A stretch of DNA of 64,000 bases from Microthrixaceae bacterium (GTDB lineage: Bacteria > Actinomycetota > Acidimicrobiia > Acidimicrobiales > Microtrichaceae), in assembly GCA_023958095.1 (NCBI GenBank), contig JAMLGJ010000003.1, positions 1 through 64,000 of the forward strand, given 5' to 3'. Positions 8,370 to 17,844 of this stretch are shown here, in pieces. How positions within the stretch are numbered: position 1 is the stretch's first letter; every line of letters starts with the position of its first letter. Made by a program: the position numbers and the translations under genes. The notes beneath the pieces were generated by a model. It did not search any database and was not told where the DNA came from. It saw only the letters and a program-made list of their open reading frames with translations.

Positions 8370-10021
8370 TGGCAACCGCCACCGTGGCGCCTGTGCTGGG
8401 AGCACTGGAGAACCAGCCGCGCTCCGGTCCGGTCACGGGGTGGCCTTCGATCCTGAGGTTGCAGCTGCGCCTCGACAGGATCAAGTCGCTGGTGTGGATC
8501 GCCTCGGTGGTGGCGCTGGTAGTGGTCTCGGCGATCAGCGTCAGCGAGCTCTACCCGGACGAGGCCTCGGTGCAGGGCTATGCGCGGCTCGTGAGCGACA
8601 ACGCGGCCGTCGTCGTGCAGGCCGGCCCCGGCTACGGGCTTCAGACCGACCCCAGCACGGGTGCGGTGCTGATGAACGAGCTGTCGTTGTGGACCATCGT
8701 GCTGGTGGGCCTCATGAGCATCCTGTTGGTCACGCGCCACACCCGCAGCGAGGAGGAGACCGAGCGTGCGGAGCTGCTTCGCAGCACACCGGTGGGTCGC
8801 CACGCAGCCGGGCTCGCCACGATGGTGAATGCACTGTTGGTCAACGTGGTCGCTGCCGGTGCCGTGATCCTGGGCACGATCGCATCCGGTTTCGGTGCGG
8901 TCGGGTCGATCGCGTTCGGCCTCGCCCTGTGCACCTCGGGGCTGTTGTTCGCCGCCATATCGCTGGTGGCCGCCCAGGTTGCCGCGACGGGGCGCGCCGC
9001 GACGGGCATCGGCCTCGCGGTGCTGGCGGTGTCGTTCCTGTTGCGGGCGATCGGGGATGTGACCGGATCGTTTCTGACCTGGCTGTCCCCGATCGGGATC
9101 GGACAGGGCGTGCGGGCCTTCGCCGACGAACGGTGGTGGACCCCGGTGCTGTCACTGGGGCTCGCCGCCGGGGTGACATGGCTGGCCGCGGTGCTGGCGG
9201 CGCGCCGGGACTTCGGTGCAGGAATGATCCCGGAACGCGCCGGACGTCCCGCGGCGACAAGGTGGATGCAGGGTCCGTTCGCCCTCGCGCTGCGCCTGCA
9301 ACGCGGGGCTCTGCTCGGCTGGTTCTGCGGGATCGTGTTCTTCGCGGCCTTCTACGGTGCCCTTGCGAGCGAGGCCGAGGAGATGCTGGCGGACAACCCC
9401 GACCTGGAGCAGTTCTTCGCCCTTTCGGCAGGGAGCTCGATCACCGACGCGTTCCTCGCCTCCGCGGTGCTGATCCTCGCGCTGCTGCTCGCCGGCTACG
9501 GCATCAGTGGCGTACTCAGGTTGTCCGGCGAGGAGAACAACGGCCGTGTCGAGGCGTTGTTGGCGACCCCCACCACGAGGACTCGTTGGGCTTCCAGCCA
9601 CCTCCTGGTCACCGCCATCGGATGCGTGGGTGTTGCGGCAGCCGGTGGGCTGGCGGTGGGCATCGGAGCCGCTGTGACCACCGGTGACAGCTCACTCGTC
9701 GCGGAGATGCTCTGGGCGCTCCTCGCCTACGTTCCGGCTGTGGGGGTGCTGGCCGGGGTGGCCTTCGTGCTCTGGGCGTGGGTTCCGCGCCTGGCCATCC
9801 TGGGCTGGGTGGGTCTGGTCTGGAGCGCCGTGGTGGGTCTGCTGGCCCAGCTGTTGGACCTGCCCGACTGGGTGGTGTCCCTGTCGCCGCTGGACCACGT
9901 GCCGTCCCTGCCAGCGGAGGGATTCGAGGCCACCGGTCTGGTCACCATGGCCGCGGCCACGGTCCTGCTCGTGGCGGCCGGCCTGGTGGGCTTCACCAGG
10001 CGCGACCTGGGCTCCTCCTAG
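8369..10021 (+). CDS. ABC-2 exporter permease, polyketide/antibiotic-efflux type
   Basis: 550-residue membrane protein with about twelve hydrophobic spans in two similar halves, the layout of the actinobacterial one-polypeptide ABC-2 permeases annotated as exporters of polyketide antibiotics. Cytoplasmic segments such as RHTRSEEETERAELLRSTPV and SGEENNGRVEALLATPTTRT mark the two halves with the conserved E-x-x-R-x-E-L-L motif. The start codon overlaps the ATPase stop (TGATG). Substrate unknown. Confidence 0.88.
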   Translation: MATATVAPVLGALENQPRSGPVTGWPSILRLQLRLDRIKSLVWIASVVALVVVSAISVSELYPDEASVQGYARLVSDNAAVVVQAGPGYGLQTDPSTGAVLMNELSLWTIVLVGLMSILLVTRHTRSEEETERAELLRSTPVGRHAAGLATMVNALLVNVVAAGAVILGTIASGFGAVGSIAFGLALCTSGLLFAAISLVAAQVAATGRAATGIGLAVLAVSFLLRAIGDVTGSFLTWLSPIGIGQGVRAFADERWWTPVLSLGLAAGVTWLAAVLAARRDFGAGMIPERAGRPAATRWMQGPFALALRLQRGALLGWFCGIVFFAAFYGALASEAEEMLADNPDLEQFFALSAGSSITDAFLASAVLILALLLAGYGISGVLRLSGEENNGRVEALLATPTTRTRWASSHLLVTAIGCVGVAAAGGLAVGIGAAVTTGDSSLVAEMLWALLAYVPAVGVLAGVAFVLWAWVPRLAILGWVGLVWSAVVGLLAQLLDLPDWVVSLSPLDHVPSLPAEGFEATGLVTMAAATVLLVAAGLVGFTRRDLGSS

Positions 10022-10025
10022 GAAC

Positions 10026-12539
10026 TCACACGAAGGGCACCGTCGGGGCGGGCAACTCCGTGGATGAAGCGGGTGCCGCGCGTTCGGGGGCCGCCCGGTC
10101 CCCGTTGGTGCGCTGTGACCGCACACCGTCGGTGTGGCGTGGCAACCGAGGCAGTTCCTCGCGCCCCGGGTTGCGGCGCGTGGCTGCCGCACCGGGACCC
10201 AGCTCGAGCGGTTCGTCCCAGTGGTGCACGACACAGCCGGGGCCCTCGATCAGGCTGTAGGTGACCTGGTCGTGTGAGGCCCGCACCTGGACCACGTTGC
10301 CGCGGTATTGGATCCTGAATCGCAGGTGGTCCCAGCCCGAGGGTATGGCGGGGGAGAAGTGCAGCTGCGCGTCGTGGTCCCTGAAGCCGCCGAAGCCGTT
10401 CACCATCGCCATCCACACGCCGCCCGCCGCAGCCAGGTGGATGCCATCCGCGACGTTGTGGGAGAGATCCAGCAGGTCCACCAGGGCGGACTCGACGAAG
10501 TACTCCACGCCGTTCTGGGTGAGGCCCAGCTCGGTTGCCATCACCGACTGCACCGGGGCCGACAGGGAGGAGTCCCCGGTGGTGAGCGGGTCGTAGTACT
10601 CGAAGATCCTGCGCTTCTCCTCGGGGGTGAAGCGGTTGCCCAGCAGGAACGTGGCCGCCACGACGTCGGCCTGCTTGATGACCTGGTGGCGATAGATCTC
10701 GAGAGGGTGGAAGTGCAACAACAAGGGGTACTTGTCCGAAGGTGTGCCCTCGAAATCCCACCGCTCACGGTTCAGGAAGCCGTCGTCCTGCAGGTGCAGC
10801 TGCTCCCGTTCGTCCCACGGAAGGTGCATCGCCTCGCCGGCTCGGCGCCAAAGGTCCACCTCGTCGTCGGTTAGCCCCGTCCGCAGCGCGACCGCGGCGT
10901 ACTCCGATGGGCGGTTCGTGCGCATCCACTCGGCGGCACCGACCGCGGTGAGCAGGTTCTCGCGGGCCATGAGGTTCGTGTAGAGGTTGTTGTCGACCAC
11001 GGTGGTGTACTCGTCGGGCCCGGTCACGCCGTTGATGACGAACTCGCCACCCATCCTCTCGCTGAAGAATCCCAGGTCCACCCAGAACCTGGAGGTCTCC
11101 ACGAGGATCTCGAAGCACGGGTCCGCGATCGCATCGACGTCCCCGGAGGCCTGCACGTACTTGCGCATGGCCCAGACGACGTCCGCGTTGATGTGGTACT
11201 GGGCGGTGCCGGCCGCGTAGTAGGTGGATGCCTCCTCGCCGCTGATCGTCCGCCACGGGTACAGGGCTCCCGGGTGCCCCACCTCGTCGGCACGCCTGCG
11301 CGCCGGTTCGAGCATCCCTGCACGGAAGTCCACGAAGTTGCGGGCCACCTGGGGCACCGTGCAGGAGAGCATCGGCATCACGTAGATGTCGGCATCCCAG
11401 AAGTACTGGCCCTCGTAGCCGGTTCCCGTGAGACCCTTGGCCGGGAACCCGTGGCCGTCCGCTCGGGCGGTGTTCTGGAAGACCTGGAAGAGGTTGTAGC
11501 GAACCATCGCCTGGGCCTCGTCGCAACCACCGATCTCCATGTCGCCGATGTCCCACCACCGGCGCACCCGTTCCTCCTGGAGGCATCCCAGCTCCTCGAT
11601 GCCGACGTGCAGCGCCCGGTCGAGGGTCTGGTCGACCCTGAAGCCGAGCTCCTCGGCTCCCGTGCGCCCGGAGGAGTGGTAGGCCACGAACTTGCGCATC
11701 CGTACCGGTGACTCCGGTCGGGCATCCGCGATGGCGACGGTTCGGCACCTGCCGGGCTCGGCGGTGGTGGCCACCTCCAGGCCCGAACCGTCCTGCACGA
11801 TGTGGTGCACCCCGCAGGCGACGGTCATTCCCGACGAACAGGTGGCCATGGTCAGCCCCGCGCGGTCACCTTGTGAGCTGTGGCTCAGCGGCTCGAGCAC
11901 CCCCGACAGTGCCGGGGAGCGCCTCGGGTCGGGGTCCGCCTCGGGGTCACGGCGGGGTGCGGGAACCGCCAGCTCGGAGGAGATGGTGAGCGTCGCCGGG
12001 GCGTCCAGCATCTCGACCTCGTAGTCGAACACGACCACGTGGCGGTGCTCCAGGGACACGAATCGGCGGGTGCGCAGCACCAGGGCGCGGCCGTCGGGCG
12101 TCTCCCACTCCACCTCGCGTCGCAGCAGGCCGCGCATCAGGTCGAGCGTCCTCTCGCTGCGCCTGACCCGGGACCGGTCGAGCCTGAATGGTTCGTCGTC
12201 CACGTAGAGCTTCATGAGGGTTCCGTCGGGCACCCCCACGATCGTCTGGCTGGTCGTCGCGAAGCCGTAGGCGGCCTCGCCGTAGGTGATCGGGGAGGTC
12301 TCGTGGAAGCCGTTGATGAGGGTCGCCCGCTCATAGGACGGTTCGTCCTCCTCGAGCGAGCCCCTCACGCCGATGAAGCCGTTGCTCACCGCCAGGAGCG
12401 TCTCCGCCTCGGCGGTGTGGCGCCCCGCACGGTCGTGGTGCACGAGGGCGTCGGGCCGCCATTCGAAGTCGGAGAACTCGCTGCGGCGCCGGGCGAAGTC
12501 GCCCATCACCCGGCTCCACAGCGGCTCGTCGTTCATCAC
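10026..12539 (-). CDS. Glycoside hydrolase family 65 phosphorylase/hydrolase
   Basis: 837-residue cytoplasmic GH65 enzyme (maltose, trehalose or kojibiose phosphorylase group). Evidence: N-terminal β-sandwich with FIGVRGSLEED, the (α/α)6 catalytic barrel with GYEGQYFWDADIY, the acid residue in GVTGPDEYTTV, and the KQADVV phosphate-site region, followed by the small C-terminal β-domain. It would split α-linked disaccharides with phosphate; which disaccharide is undetermined. No β-phosphoglucomutase gene is adjacent, unlike in many GH65 operons. Convergent with the exporter gene, only 4 bp between stops. Confidence 0.9.
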   Translation of the reverse strand: MMNDEPLWSRVMGDFARRRSEFSDFEWRPDALVHHDRAGRHTAEAETLLAVSNGFIGVRGSLEEDEPSYERATLINGFHETSPITYGEAAYGFATTSQTIVGVPDGTLMKLYVDDEPFRLDRSRVRRSERTLDLMRGLLRREVEWETPDGRALVLRTRRFVSLEHRHVVVFDYEVEMLDAPATLTISSELAVPAPRRDPEADPDPRRSPALSGVLEPLSHSSQGDRAGLTMATCSSGMTVACGVHHIVQDGSGLEVATTAEPGRCRTVAIADARPESPVRMRKFVAYHSSGRTGAEELGFRVDQTLDRALHVGIEELGCLQEERVRRWWDIGDMEIGGCDEAQAMVRYNLFQVFQNTARADGHGFPAKGLTGTGYEGQYFWDADIYVMPMLSCTVPQVARNFVDFRAGMLEPARRRADEVGHPGALYPWRTISGEEASTYYAAGTAQYHINADVVWAMRKYVQASGDVDAIADPCFEILVETSRFWVDLGFFSERMGGEFVINGVTGPDEYTTVVDNNLYTNLMARENLLTAVGAAEWMRTNRPSEYAAVALRTGLTDDEVDLWRRAGEAMHLPWDEREQLHLQDDGFLNRERWDFEGTPSDKYPLLLHFHPLEIYRHQVIKQADVVAATFLLGNRFTPEEKRRIFEYYDPLTTGDSSLSAPVQSVMATELGLTQNGVEYFVESALVDLLDLSHNVADGIHLAAAGGVWMAMVNGFGGFRDHDAQLHFSPAIPSGWDHLRFRIQYRGNVVQVRASHDQVTYSLIEGPGCVVHHWDEPLELGPGAAATRRNPGREELPRLPRHTDGVRSQRTNGDRAAPERAAPASSTELPAPTVPFV

Positions 12540-12610
12540 CTCAGTATGTCGCGGCCATGGCGGAACTCCGCCGATGGGCCGGCGTCGCGGATCACGCCGC
12601 CACCGGCGCC

Positions 12611-13900
12611 TCAGGAGCTCAGCACCGCGACCGGGTCGATGATGCCGTGGCCGTAGCCGTCGTCGCTCCCCGCCGGGCCCGCATCGGTCGCGGTGGAGGT
12701 GAAGCGCTGCAGCACCTGCTCGGGGCTGATGGATCCCCGGTTGGCGATCAACAGGGCCGCCACGCCGGAGGCGAACGGTGCCGCCATGGATGTGCCCGAC
12801 ATGTAGGAGTAGCCGCCGCCCGGGACCGTGGAGAGGATGCTCCGTCCGGGGGCGGCCACGTCAACGTATGAGCCCGTGGTGGAGAAGTCCGACAGTGAAC
12901 CGTCGGGGTCGACCGAGGCGACCGCGACGGTGCGGTTGTCAGCGGCCGGATAGTGCGGCAAGGCCCCCGCCCCGCCGTTGCCGGCGGCGGCGACCACGAC
13001 CACCCCTGCAGCGTCGGCGTAGGTGATGGCGTTGGTGACGGCCTGGCTCTGCTGGGTGTTGCCGAGCGAGAGGTTGATCACCTCCGCCCCGTGGTCCACC
13101 GCCCAGGTGATGCCGGCCGCCACATCGGCGTTCCAGCCGCTGCCGCTCGAATCCAGGACCCGCAGGGGCATTATGCGTGCCTCCGGGGCCACCCCTCGGA
13201 TGCCGATCCCGTTGTCCGCGGTTGCCGCCGCGATGCCGGCCACATGGGTGCCGTGGCCGTGGGGATCGACGCCTCCCGACCCCTCGGTTACCTGCGCCGC
13301 CGACCCGAGTGAGGAGCCGCCGGTGGTGGTGCGTCCCGCGAGGTCAGGATGTGTGCGGTCCACACCGGTGTCCACGACCGCTATGTCGACGCCCGTCCCG
13401 CGCCCACAGACCCAGGTGGGTGTGTAGGGGGTCAGTTCGTCGGACCACTGCTGTGGGGCCAGCGGGTCACCGGCGGTGGCGTTCACCCTGCGCGACGGCT
13501 CGACGGATATGACCGGGTCCGCCTCGGCGTCCAGGGAGACGCCCAGCTGGTCGACGCTGACGCTCTGGAACTCCGGTCGGCCGTCCACGTCGGTGGTGAT
13601 GTCCACACGTCCGGTGCCCCCGAGGGCCTCGACCGCGGCGCCGAAGGCCGTCAGGCCCAGCTCGTCGCCCTCCAACGGCTCGAAATCGGCCGCGTTGGAG
13701 CTGCCACCACCGGTCTCGGGCCGGCAGTCCGGTGTGGCGGGTGCCTGGCGCACCGCCCGGGGTGGGGCGGTGGTGGGGGGAGCCGGCGGGGTCTCGCAGG
13801 CCACGGCCAGGATCGCTGCTGCAGCGACGCCACAGAGCAGGGCCGACCGGCGCCGTCCCGTGCGGTTCCGTGGTCCTGTCGGGGCTCCCATCGATCTCAT
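12611..13900 (-). CDS. Subtilisin-like serine protease lipoprotein (S8 family)
   Basis: Secreted, membrane-anchored protease of 430 residues. The N-terminus has basic residues, a hydrophobic run and the lipobox LAVAC, then a Pro/Thr spacer and a prodomain-like region. Catalytic triad: Asp in VVDTGVDRTHPDLAG, His in HGHGTHVAGI, Ser in SGTSMAAPFASG. The oxyanion Asn region is VVAAAGNGG. Start could be ATG 13900 or ATG 13891. A second S8 lipoprotein occurs at 31667-33268, apparently a distant paralogue. Confidence 0.9.
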   Translation of the reverse strand: MRSMGAPTGPRNRTGRRRSALLCGVAAAAILAVACETPPAPPTTAPPRAVRQAPATPDCRPETGGGSSNAADFEPLEGDELGLTAFGAAVEALGGTGRVDITTDVDGRPEFQSVSVDQLGVSLDAEADPVISVEPSRRVNATAGDPLAPQQWSDELTPYTPTWVCGRGTGVDIAVVDTGVDRTHPDLAGRTTTGGSSLGSAAQVTEGSGGVDPHGHGTHVAGIAAATADNGIGIRGVAPEARIMPLRVLDSSGSGWNADVAAGITWAVDHGAEVINLSLGNTQQSQAVTNAITYADAAGVVVVAAAGNGGAGALPHYPAADNRTVAVASVDPDGSLSDFSTTGSYVDVAAPGRSILSTVPGGGYSYMSGTSMAAPFASGVAALLIANRGSISPEQVLQRFTSTATDAGPAGSDDGYGHGIIDPVAVLSS

Positions 13901-14104
13901 CTCCGTGGCGGCTGTTGCATTCGGGCAGCGACCCGTGGGTGTGGGCCACCGGGACGGTCCCCGCACCGGTCCCGTGCCATGAACGTGTTTCGAGAATCTC
14001 CTCGGCGCACGCGGCGGCTCACCTGAGAACAATGGGGCGCCGGGCCGGTCGCGATGATCCGTATGGCCCACCGGTGGCCTCGGGTGACGTGGCGCGTCCG
14101 GCGC

Positions 14105-14608
14105 TCAGCCGTTGCGGGCGTCGCGTGACATGGCGCGGGCGGCCTCGCGTTCGGCTTCGCGGCGAGCCAGTTCGTGTCGCTTGTCGACGGTCTTGCGGCC
14201 CTTGCCGGTGGCCAGTTCGATCTTCACGCGGCCGTTGCGGAAGTAGAGCCGCAGAGGCACCAGCGTCAGCCGCTCGGTGGCCATGCGGTGCCCGAGCCGA
14301 TCGATCTCGTTGCGGTGCAACAGGAGCTTGCGTGGTCGTTCGGGCTCGTGGCCCGAGTGGTCCTGGGCGTGGGAGTACGGGGCGATGTGGAGTCCGTGGA
14401 GCCACACCTCGCCGTCGCGCACCTGTGCGTATGACTCAGCGATCTGGGCATTCGCCTCGCGCAGGGACTTCACCTCGCTGCCGGTGAGCACGACGCCCGC
14501 CTCGAAGGAGTCGCCCAGTTCGTAGTCGCGCCGCGCCCGGCGGTTGGTCGCAATCGTGCGGTTGTCGTTGGAGCCCGTGTCGGACGGGCCGCGTGGGGGC
14601 GGGCACAT
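14105..14608 (-). CDS. smpB: SsrA-binding protein SmpB
   Basis: 167 residues; partner of tmRNA in rescue of stalled ribosomes. Recognisable core: NRRARRDYELGDSFEAGVVL, TGSEVKSLREANAQIAESYA, and KLLLHRNEIDRL, with the basic C-terminal tail GKGRKTVDKRHELARREAER that enters the mRNA channel. The N-terminal extension before NRRAR is slightly long. No tmRNA gene was seen next to it. Confidence 0.97.
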   Translation of the reverse strand: MCPPPRGPSDTGSNDNRTIATNRRARRDYELGDSFEAGVVLTGSEVKSLREANAQIAESYAQVRDGEVWLHGLHIAPYSHAQDHSGHEPERPRKLLLHRNEIDRLGHRMATERLTLVPLRLYFRNGRVKIELATGKGRKTVDKRHELARREAEREAARAMSRDARNG

Positions 14609-14655
14609 GGGCTCTGGATGCTAGCGGTGCCGGGGCCGGCGCTAGCGTGGCGGGC

Positions 14656-15108
14656 GTGCGGGAACCGACGGACCTCACCGACCACGGCCGGTCCACGGCG
14701 CCGTCACTGGTGCTGCCCGGACCGTTGCGGGTGGCGATGGTTGCCCACGCCCTGGCCGGGTTCCCACTCGAGGCGTGTGGCCTGCTGGTCGGACACGCCG
14801 ACGGACGCGTCGTGGAGTTCCATCCCTGCGCGAACGATGCGCAGAGCTCGAAGCTCTACACCGTGTCGCCGCGTGACATGTTGAGGGTGGACCGCGCAGC
14901 GGAGGACGCAGGCCTCGAGGTCGTGGGTGTCATGCACAGCCACACCCACACCGACCCGTATCCTTCGCCGACCGATGTGGCCCAGGCGCCGGATCCCTCC
15001 TGGCACTACGTGATCGTGTCGCTGCGCGACGACGTTCCGATGCTGCGGTCGTTCCGCATCGTGGACGGCTCGATCACCGAGGAACCCGTGGCGGTGACGA
15101 GCGCCTGA
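14656..15108 (+). CDS. mec: JAMM/Mov34 metallopeptidase, Mec-like
   Basis: About 150 residues with the JAMM zinc motif: an upstream Glu in FPLEACGLLVG, then HSHTHTDPYPSPTD (H-x-H...S...D). In mycobacteria Mec (Rv1334) removes newly made cysteine from the CysO carrier, and mec sits upstream of cysO-cysM. Here cysM follows 97 bp later but no cysO gene lies between. GTG 14656 is selected as the first codon after the weak GGC/GGG-rich leader; the longer frame has no support. Confidence 0.85.
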   Translation: MREPTDLTDHGRSTAPSLVLPGPLRVAMVAHALAGFPLEACGLLVGHADGRVVEFHPCANDAQSSKLYTVSPRDMLRVDRAAEDAGLEVVGVMHSHTHTDPYPSPTDVAQAPDPSWHYVIVSLRDDVPMLRSFRIVDGSITEEPVAVTSA

Positions 15109-15153
15109 GGGATCTGTCACAGCGGCGGTGGCTGTATCCGCGGGCCAATCCCT

Positions 15154-15164
15154 ACCATAATGGT
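15154..15164. promoter_or_regulatory. Palindrome in the cysM leader, candidate operator
   Basis: ACCATAATGGT is a perfect 5-bp inverted repeat around one central base, in the 97-bp gap between mec and cysM and 42 bp upstream of the cysM ATG. It includes an A/T-rich CATAAT that could serve as a -10 element. A regulator binding here could control cysM separately from mec (inference). Confidence 0.3.
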
Positions 15165-15205
15165 CAGGAATCCCACACCGGTGCCCCCCACGGAGTCGCA
15201 GGACC

Positions 15206-16153
15206 ATGACCGTCTACAACAGCGTCCTCGAGATGATCGGCAACACACCGCTGGTGGACGTCTCGGACCTCAGCCCGGACCCCGCGGTGCGCATCCTCGC
15301 CAAGATGGAGGGACAGAACCCCGCCGGTTCGGTCAAGGACCGCATCGCGCTCTCCATGGTCACCGAGGCGGAGGCCGACGGAACCCTGAGCCCCGGCTGC
15401 ACGATCATCGAACCCTCGTCGGGCAACACGGGGATCGCCCTGGCCATGATCTGCCGGATCCGTGGCTATGACCTCAAGATCGTGCTGCCCGAGAACGTCT
15501 CGGTCGAACGACGGCAGCTGCTCGAGGTGTACGGCGCCGAGATCATCCCGTCTCCGGGCGCAGAGGGATCCAACGGCGCCGTGCGCCGGGCACAGGCCCT
15601 CGCGGATGACAACCCCGACTGGGTGTTCCTGTACCAGTACGGCAACGAGGCCAACCCGCGTGCCCACTACGAGACCACCGGGCCCGAGATCTGGCGCGAC
15701 GTTCCCGACATCACCCACTTCGTGGCGGGCCTCGGCACCTCGGGCACGCTGCTCGGAGTCGGTACCTACCTCAAGGAGCAGAACCCCGGGGTGAAGGTGC
15801 TCGCGGTCGAGCCCCCGTCGGGTGAGCAGGTCGAGGGTCTGCGCTCACTGGAGGACGGCTACATACCGCCGGTGTTCGACAAGTGGGGCGGCTATGACCT
15901 GCTGGACGGCAAGTCGATCGTGCGGCCCAGGGAGTCCCTGGAACACACCCGCATGCTCGCGGACGTGGGAATCTTCTCGGGGATCTCCGCCGGTGCCGCA
16001 CTCGCCGGGGCTCGCAAGGTCGCCGAACGAATCGACGGAGGAGTGATCGTGTTCGTCGTCAGCGACTACGGCTGGAAGTACCTCTCGACGGGTGCATGGA
16101 CGCTCGAGCTGGACGAAGCCGTGAGCAACGCTGAGAAGGTCATCTACTTCTGA
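15206..16153 (+). CDS. cysM: Cysteine synthase, CysM type (O-phosphoserine sulfhydrylase)
   Basis: 315-residue PLP enzyme. PLP lysine in NPAGSVKDR (about residue 47), phosphate-binding PSSGNTGIALA, GLGTSGTLLGVG. It resembles mycobacterial CysM more than CysK: ENVSVERRQLLEVYGAEII, LYQYGNEANPRAHYETTGPE, and EGLRSLEDGY with the Arg that in Mycobacterium tuberculosis CysM helps select O-phosphoserine. Mycobacterial CysM takes sulfur from CysO thiocarboxylate, yet cysO is absent here. Good Shine-Dalgarno AGGA before ATG. Confidence 0.93.
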   Translation: MTVYNSVLEMIGNTPLVDVSDLSPDPAVRILAKMEGQNPAGSVKDRIALSMVTEAEADGTLSPGCTIIEPSSGNTGIALAMICRIRGYDLKIVLPENVSVERRQLLEVYGAEIIPSPGAEGSNGAVRRAQALADDNPDWVFLYQYGNEANPRAHYETTGPEIWRDVPDITHFVAGLGTSGTLLGVGTYLKEQNPGVKVLAVEPPSGEQVEGLRSLEDGYIPPVFDKWGGYDLLDGKSIVRPRESLEHTRMLADVGIFSGISAGAALAGARKVAERIDGGVIVFVVSDYGWKYLSTGAWTLELDEAVSNAEKVIYF

Positions 16154-16212
16154 TCCTTCTGAGCCCCGTGGGCAGTCTCGTCCGCGGCAGTCCGCACCGG
16201 TAGCCTCTGTGC

Positions 16213-17031
16213 GTGGACGCGCGTCCGATCGGCATGTTCGACTCGGGTTTCGGAGGCCTCACGGTTGCGCGCGCGGTGATGGACCTGTTGCCCTCGGAGG
16301 ACCTCGTGTACCTGGGCGACACGGCGCGGTATCCCTACGGCTCCCGCTCCATCGAGCAGGTCTCCGGGTACGCCTCGCAGATAGCGGAACACCTCGTGTC
16401 TTCACACGACGCGAAGCTGATCGTCGTCGCGTGCAACACCGCATCGGCCGCCGCCCTGGACCACCTCGGTGAGGTGGTCGACGTGCCCGTGGTGGGAGTC
16501 ATCGAGCCGGGGGTGCGCGCCCTGCGTGCAGCGACCCTCACCGGGCGGGTCGGGGTGATCGGCACCGTGGGCACGATCTCCTCGGGGGCGTACCAGCGCG
16601 CCCTGGAGGAGCTCGCCGCGACGGGACAGGACGCCGGGCCGGAACTGGCAGCGGTGGCATGTCCGGGTTTCGTGGAGTTCGTGGAACGCGGGGAGTTCGA
16701 CGGGGTGGAGGTGCACGTGCTCGCGCAGCGGCTGCTGGCCCCGGTGGCCGAGGCGAAGGTCGACACACTCCTGCTGGGATGCACCCACTACCCGTACCTG
16801 GCCCGCACGATCAGCGACGTGCTCGGAGCGGACGTGATGCTCGTGTCCTCCGCGGACGAGACGGCCTTCGAGGTGCGGCGCCTCATCGCGCAGACGGGTG
16901 TCGGGAACGATCCGGACCACACGGGGGTCCACCGGTTCGAGACGACCGGCGATGTCAACCGCTTCGAGCAGCTCGGGCGGGAGCTGCTCGGTCCCGAGTT
17001 GCGGGAGGCCGCGCAGGTGGAGCTGGCATGA
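16213..17031 (+). CDS. murI: Glutamate racemase
   Basis: 272 residues; converts L- to D-glutamate for peptidoglycan. Both catalytic cysteines are visible: VVACNTASAAA (about residue 75) and LLGCTHYPYL (about residue 190), with the N-terminal IGMFDSGFGGLTVARA and YLGDTARYPYGSRS signatures. GTG start gives the normal N-terminus. Its last codons overlap the ATG of the MBL-fold gene (ATGA). Cluster position matches mycobacterial murI (Rv1338). Confidence 0.97.
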   Translation: MDARPIGMFDSGFGGLTVARAVMDLLPSEDLVYLGDTARYPYGSRSIEQVSGYASQIAEHLVSSHDAKLIVVACNTASAAALDHLGEVVDVPVVGVIEPGVRALRAATLTGRVGVIGTVGTISSGAYQRALEELAATGQDAGPELAAVACPGFVEFVERGEFDGVEVHVLAQRLLAPVAEAKVDTLLLGCTHYPYLARTISDVLGADVMLVSSADETAFEVRRLIAQTGVGNDPDHTGVHRFETTGDVNRFEQLGRELLGPELREAAQVELA

Positions 17032-17780
17032 AGGTGACCGTCCTGGGTTGCTCGGGCACCTACTCCGCCCCGGGTTGTGCCTGCAGCGGCTACCTCGTGG
17101 AGTCCCACGGGATGAAGGTGTTGTTGGACGCGGGTCCCGGCGTGCTCGGGGTCCTGCAGCAGCACACGGCGATCGAAGAGCTCGACGCCGTGCTCATAAG
17201 TCACTCCCACCCGGATCACTGGGTCGAGGTGCCGGTGCTGCGCAACGCACTGCGCTACGTGCTCGGTGTGGAGGGGCTGCCCCTGTATGCCACTGCCGAG
17301 ACGCTCGACCTCGTGTCGGAGATCAGCCACGAAGCGGTTGCGCCGACTCTCGAACCCTCGGTCATCAAGGACGGCACGGAGCTCGACCTGGGGCCCCTCA
17401 CGGTGCGCTGCTCACGCACCGACCATCCTCCGGAGACCCTCGCCTTCTGCGTCGACGACGGCAGCTCGCGTGTGGCCTACAGCGCCGACACGGGGCCCGA
17501 CTGGTCGTTCTCGGAGTTCGGGGCCCCGGTCGACATCGGCATCTGCGAGGCGACGTTCCGCGACGGTGCGCCCAATGCGATCGAGGCCGCGCGCTCGCCG
17601 GTGGGCATCCACATGACCGCCCTGCAGGCAGGGGAGATGGCTGCCGCGGCAGGCACCCGTTCGCTGGTGCTGACCCACCTGCTGCCCGGGGCGGACCCGG
17701 CAGGTTCCGCCGCGGAGGCCGCCTCGGCCTATGGTGCGGAACCGATGGTGGCCCGCAGCGGGATGGTCCTCGGGACCTAG
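17028..17780 (+). CDS. Metallo-β-lactamase-fold phosphodiesterase (Rv1339-like)
   Basis: 250 residues with the MBL metal motif [11 protein letters not shown] (H-x-H-x-D-H), a conserved N-terminal [20 protein letters not shown] and C-terminal [10 protein letters not shown]. Its position between murI and rph matches mycobacterial Rv1339, reported as an atypical class II cAMP phosphodiesterase. The nearest enzymatic relatives also include RNase Z-like nucleases, so cyclic-nucleotide hydrolysis is inferred from family and synteny. Starts inside the murI stop (ATGA). Confidence 0.85.
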   Translation: MKVTVLGCSGTYSAPGCACSGYLVESHGMKVLLDAGPGVLGVLQQHTAIEELDAVLISHSHPDHWVEVPVLRNALRYVLGVEGLPLYATAETLDLVSEISHEAVAPTLEPSVIKDGTELDLGPLTVRCSRTDHPPETLAFCVDDGSSRVAYSADTGPDWSFSEFGAPVDIGICEATFRDGAPNAIEAARSPVGIHMTALQAGEMAAAAGTRSLVLTHLLPGADPAGSAAEAASAYGAEPMVARSGMVLGT

Positions 17781-17844
17781 ACACCTCGAGGCCCCAGACC
17801 CCCAGCAAGCGAACCGTGGACCTCCACGGAGAAACGAGTCCACA

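Noticed and set aside
14609-14655. A tmRNA (ssrA) gene next to smpB
   Set aside because: Neither flank of smpB has a tRNA-Ala-like acceptor or tag-coding sequence.
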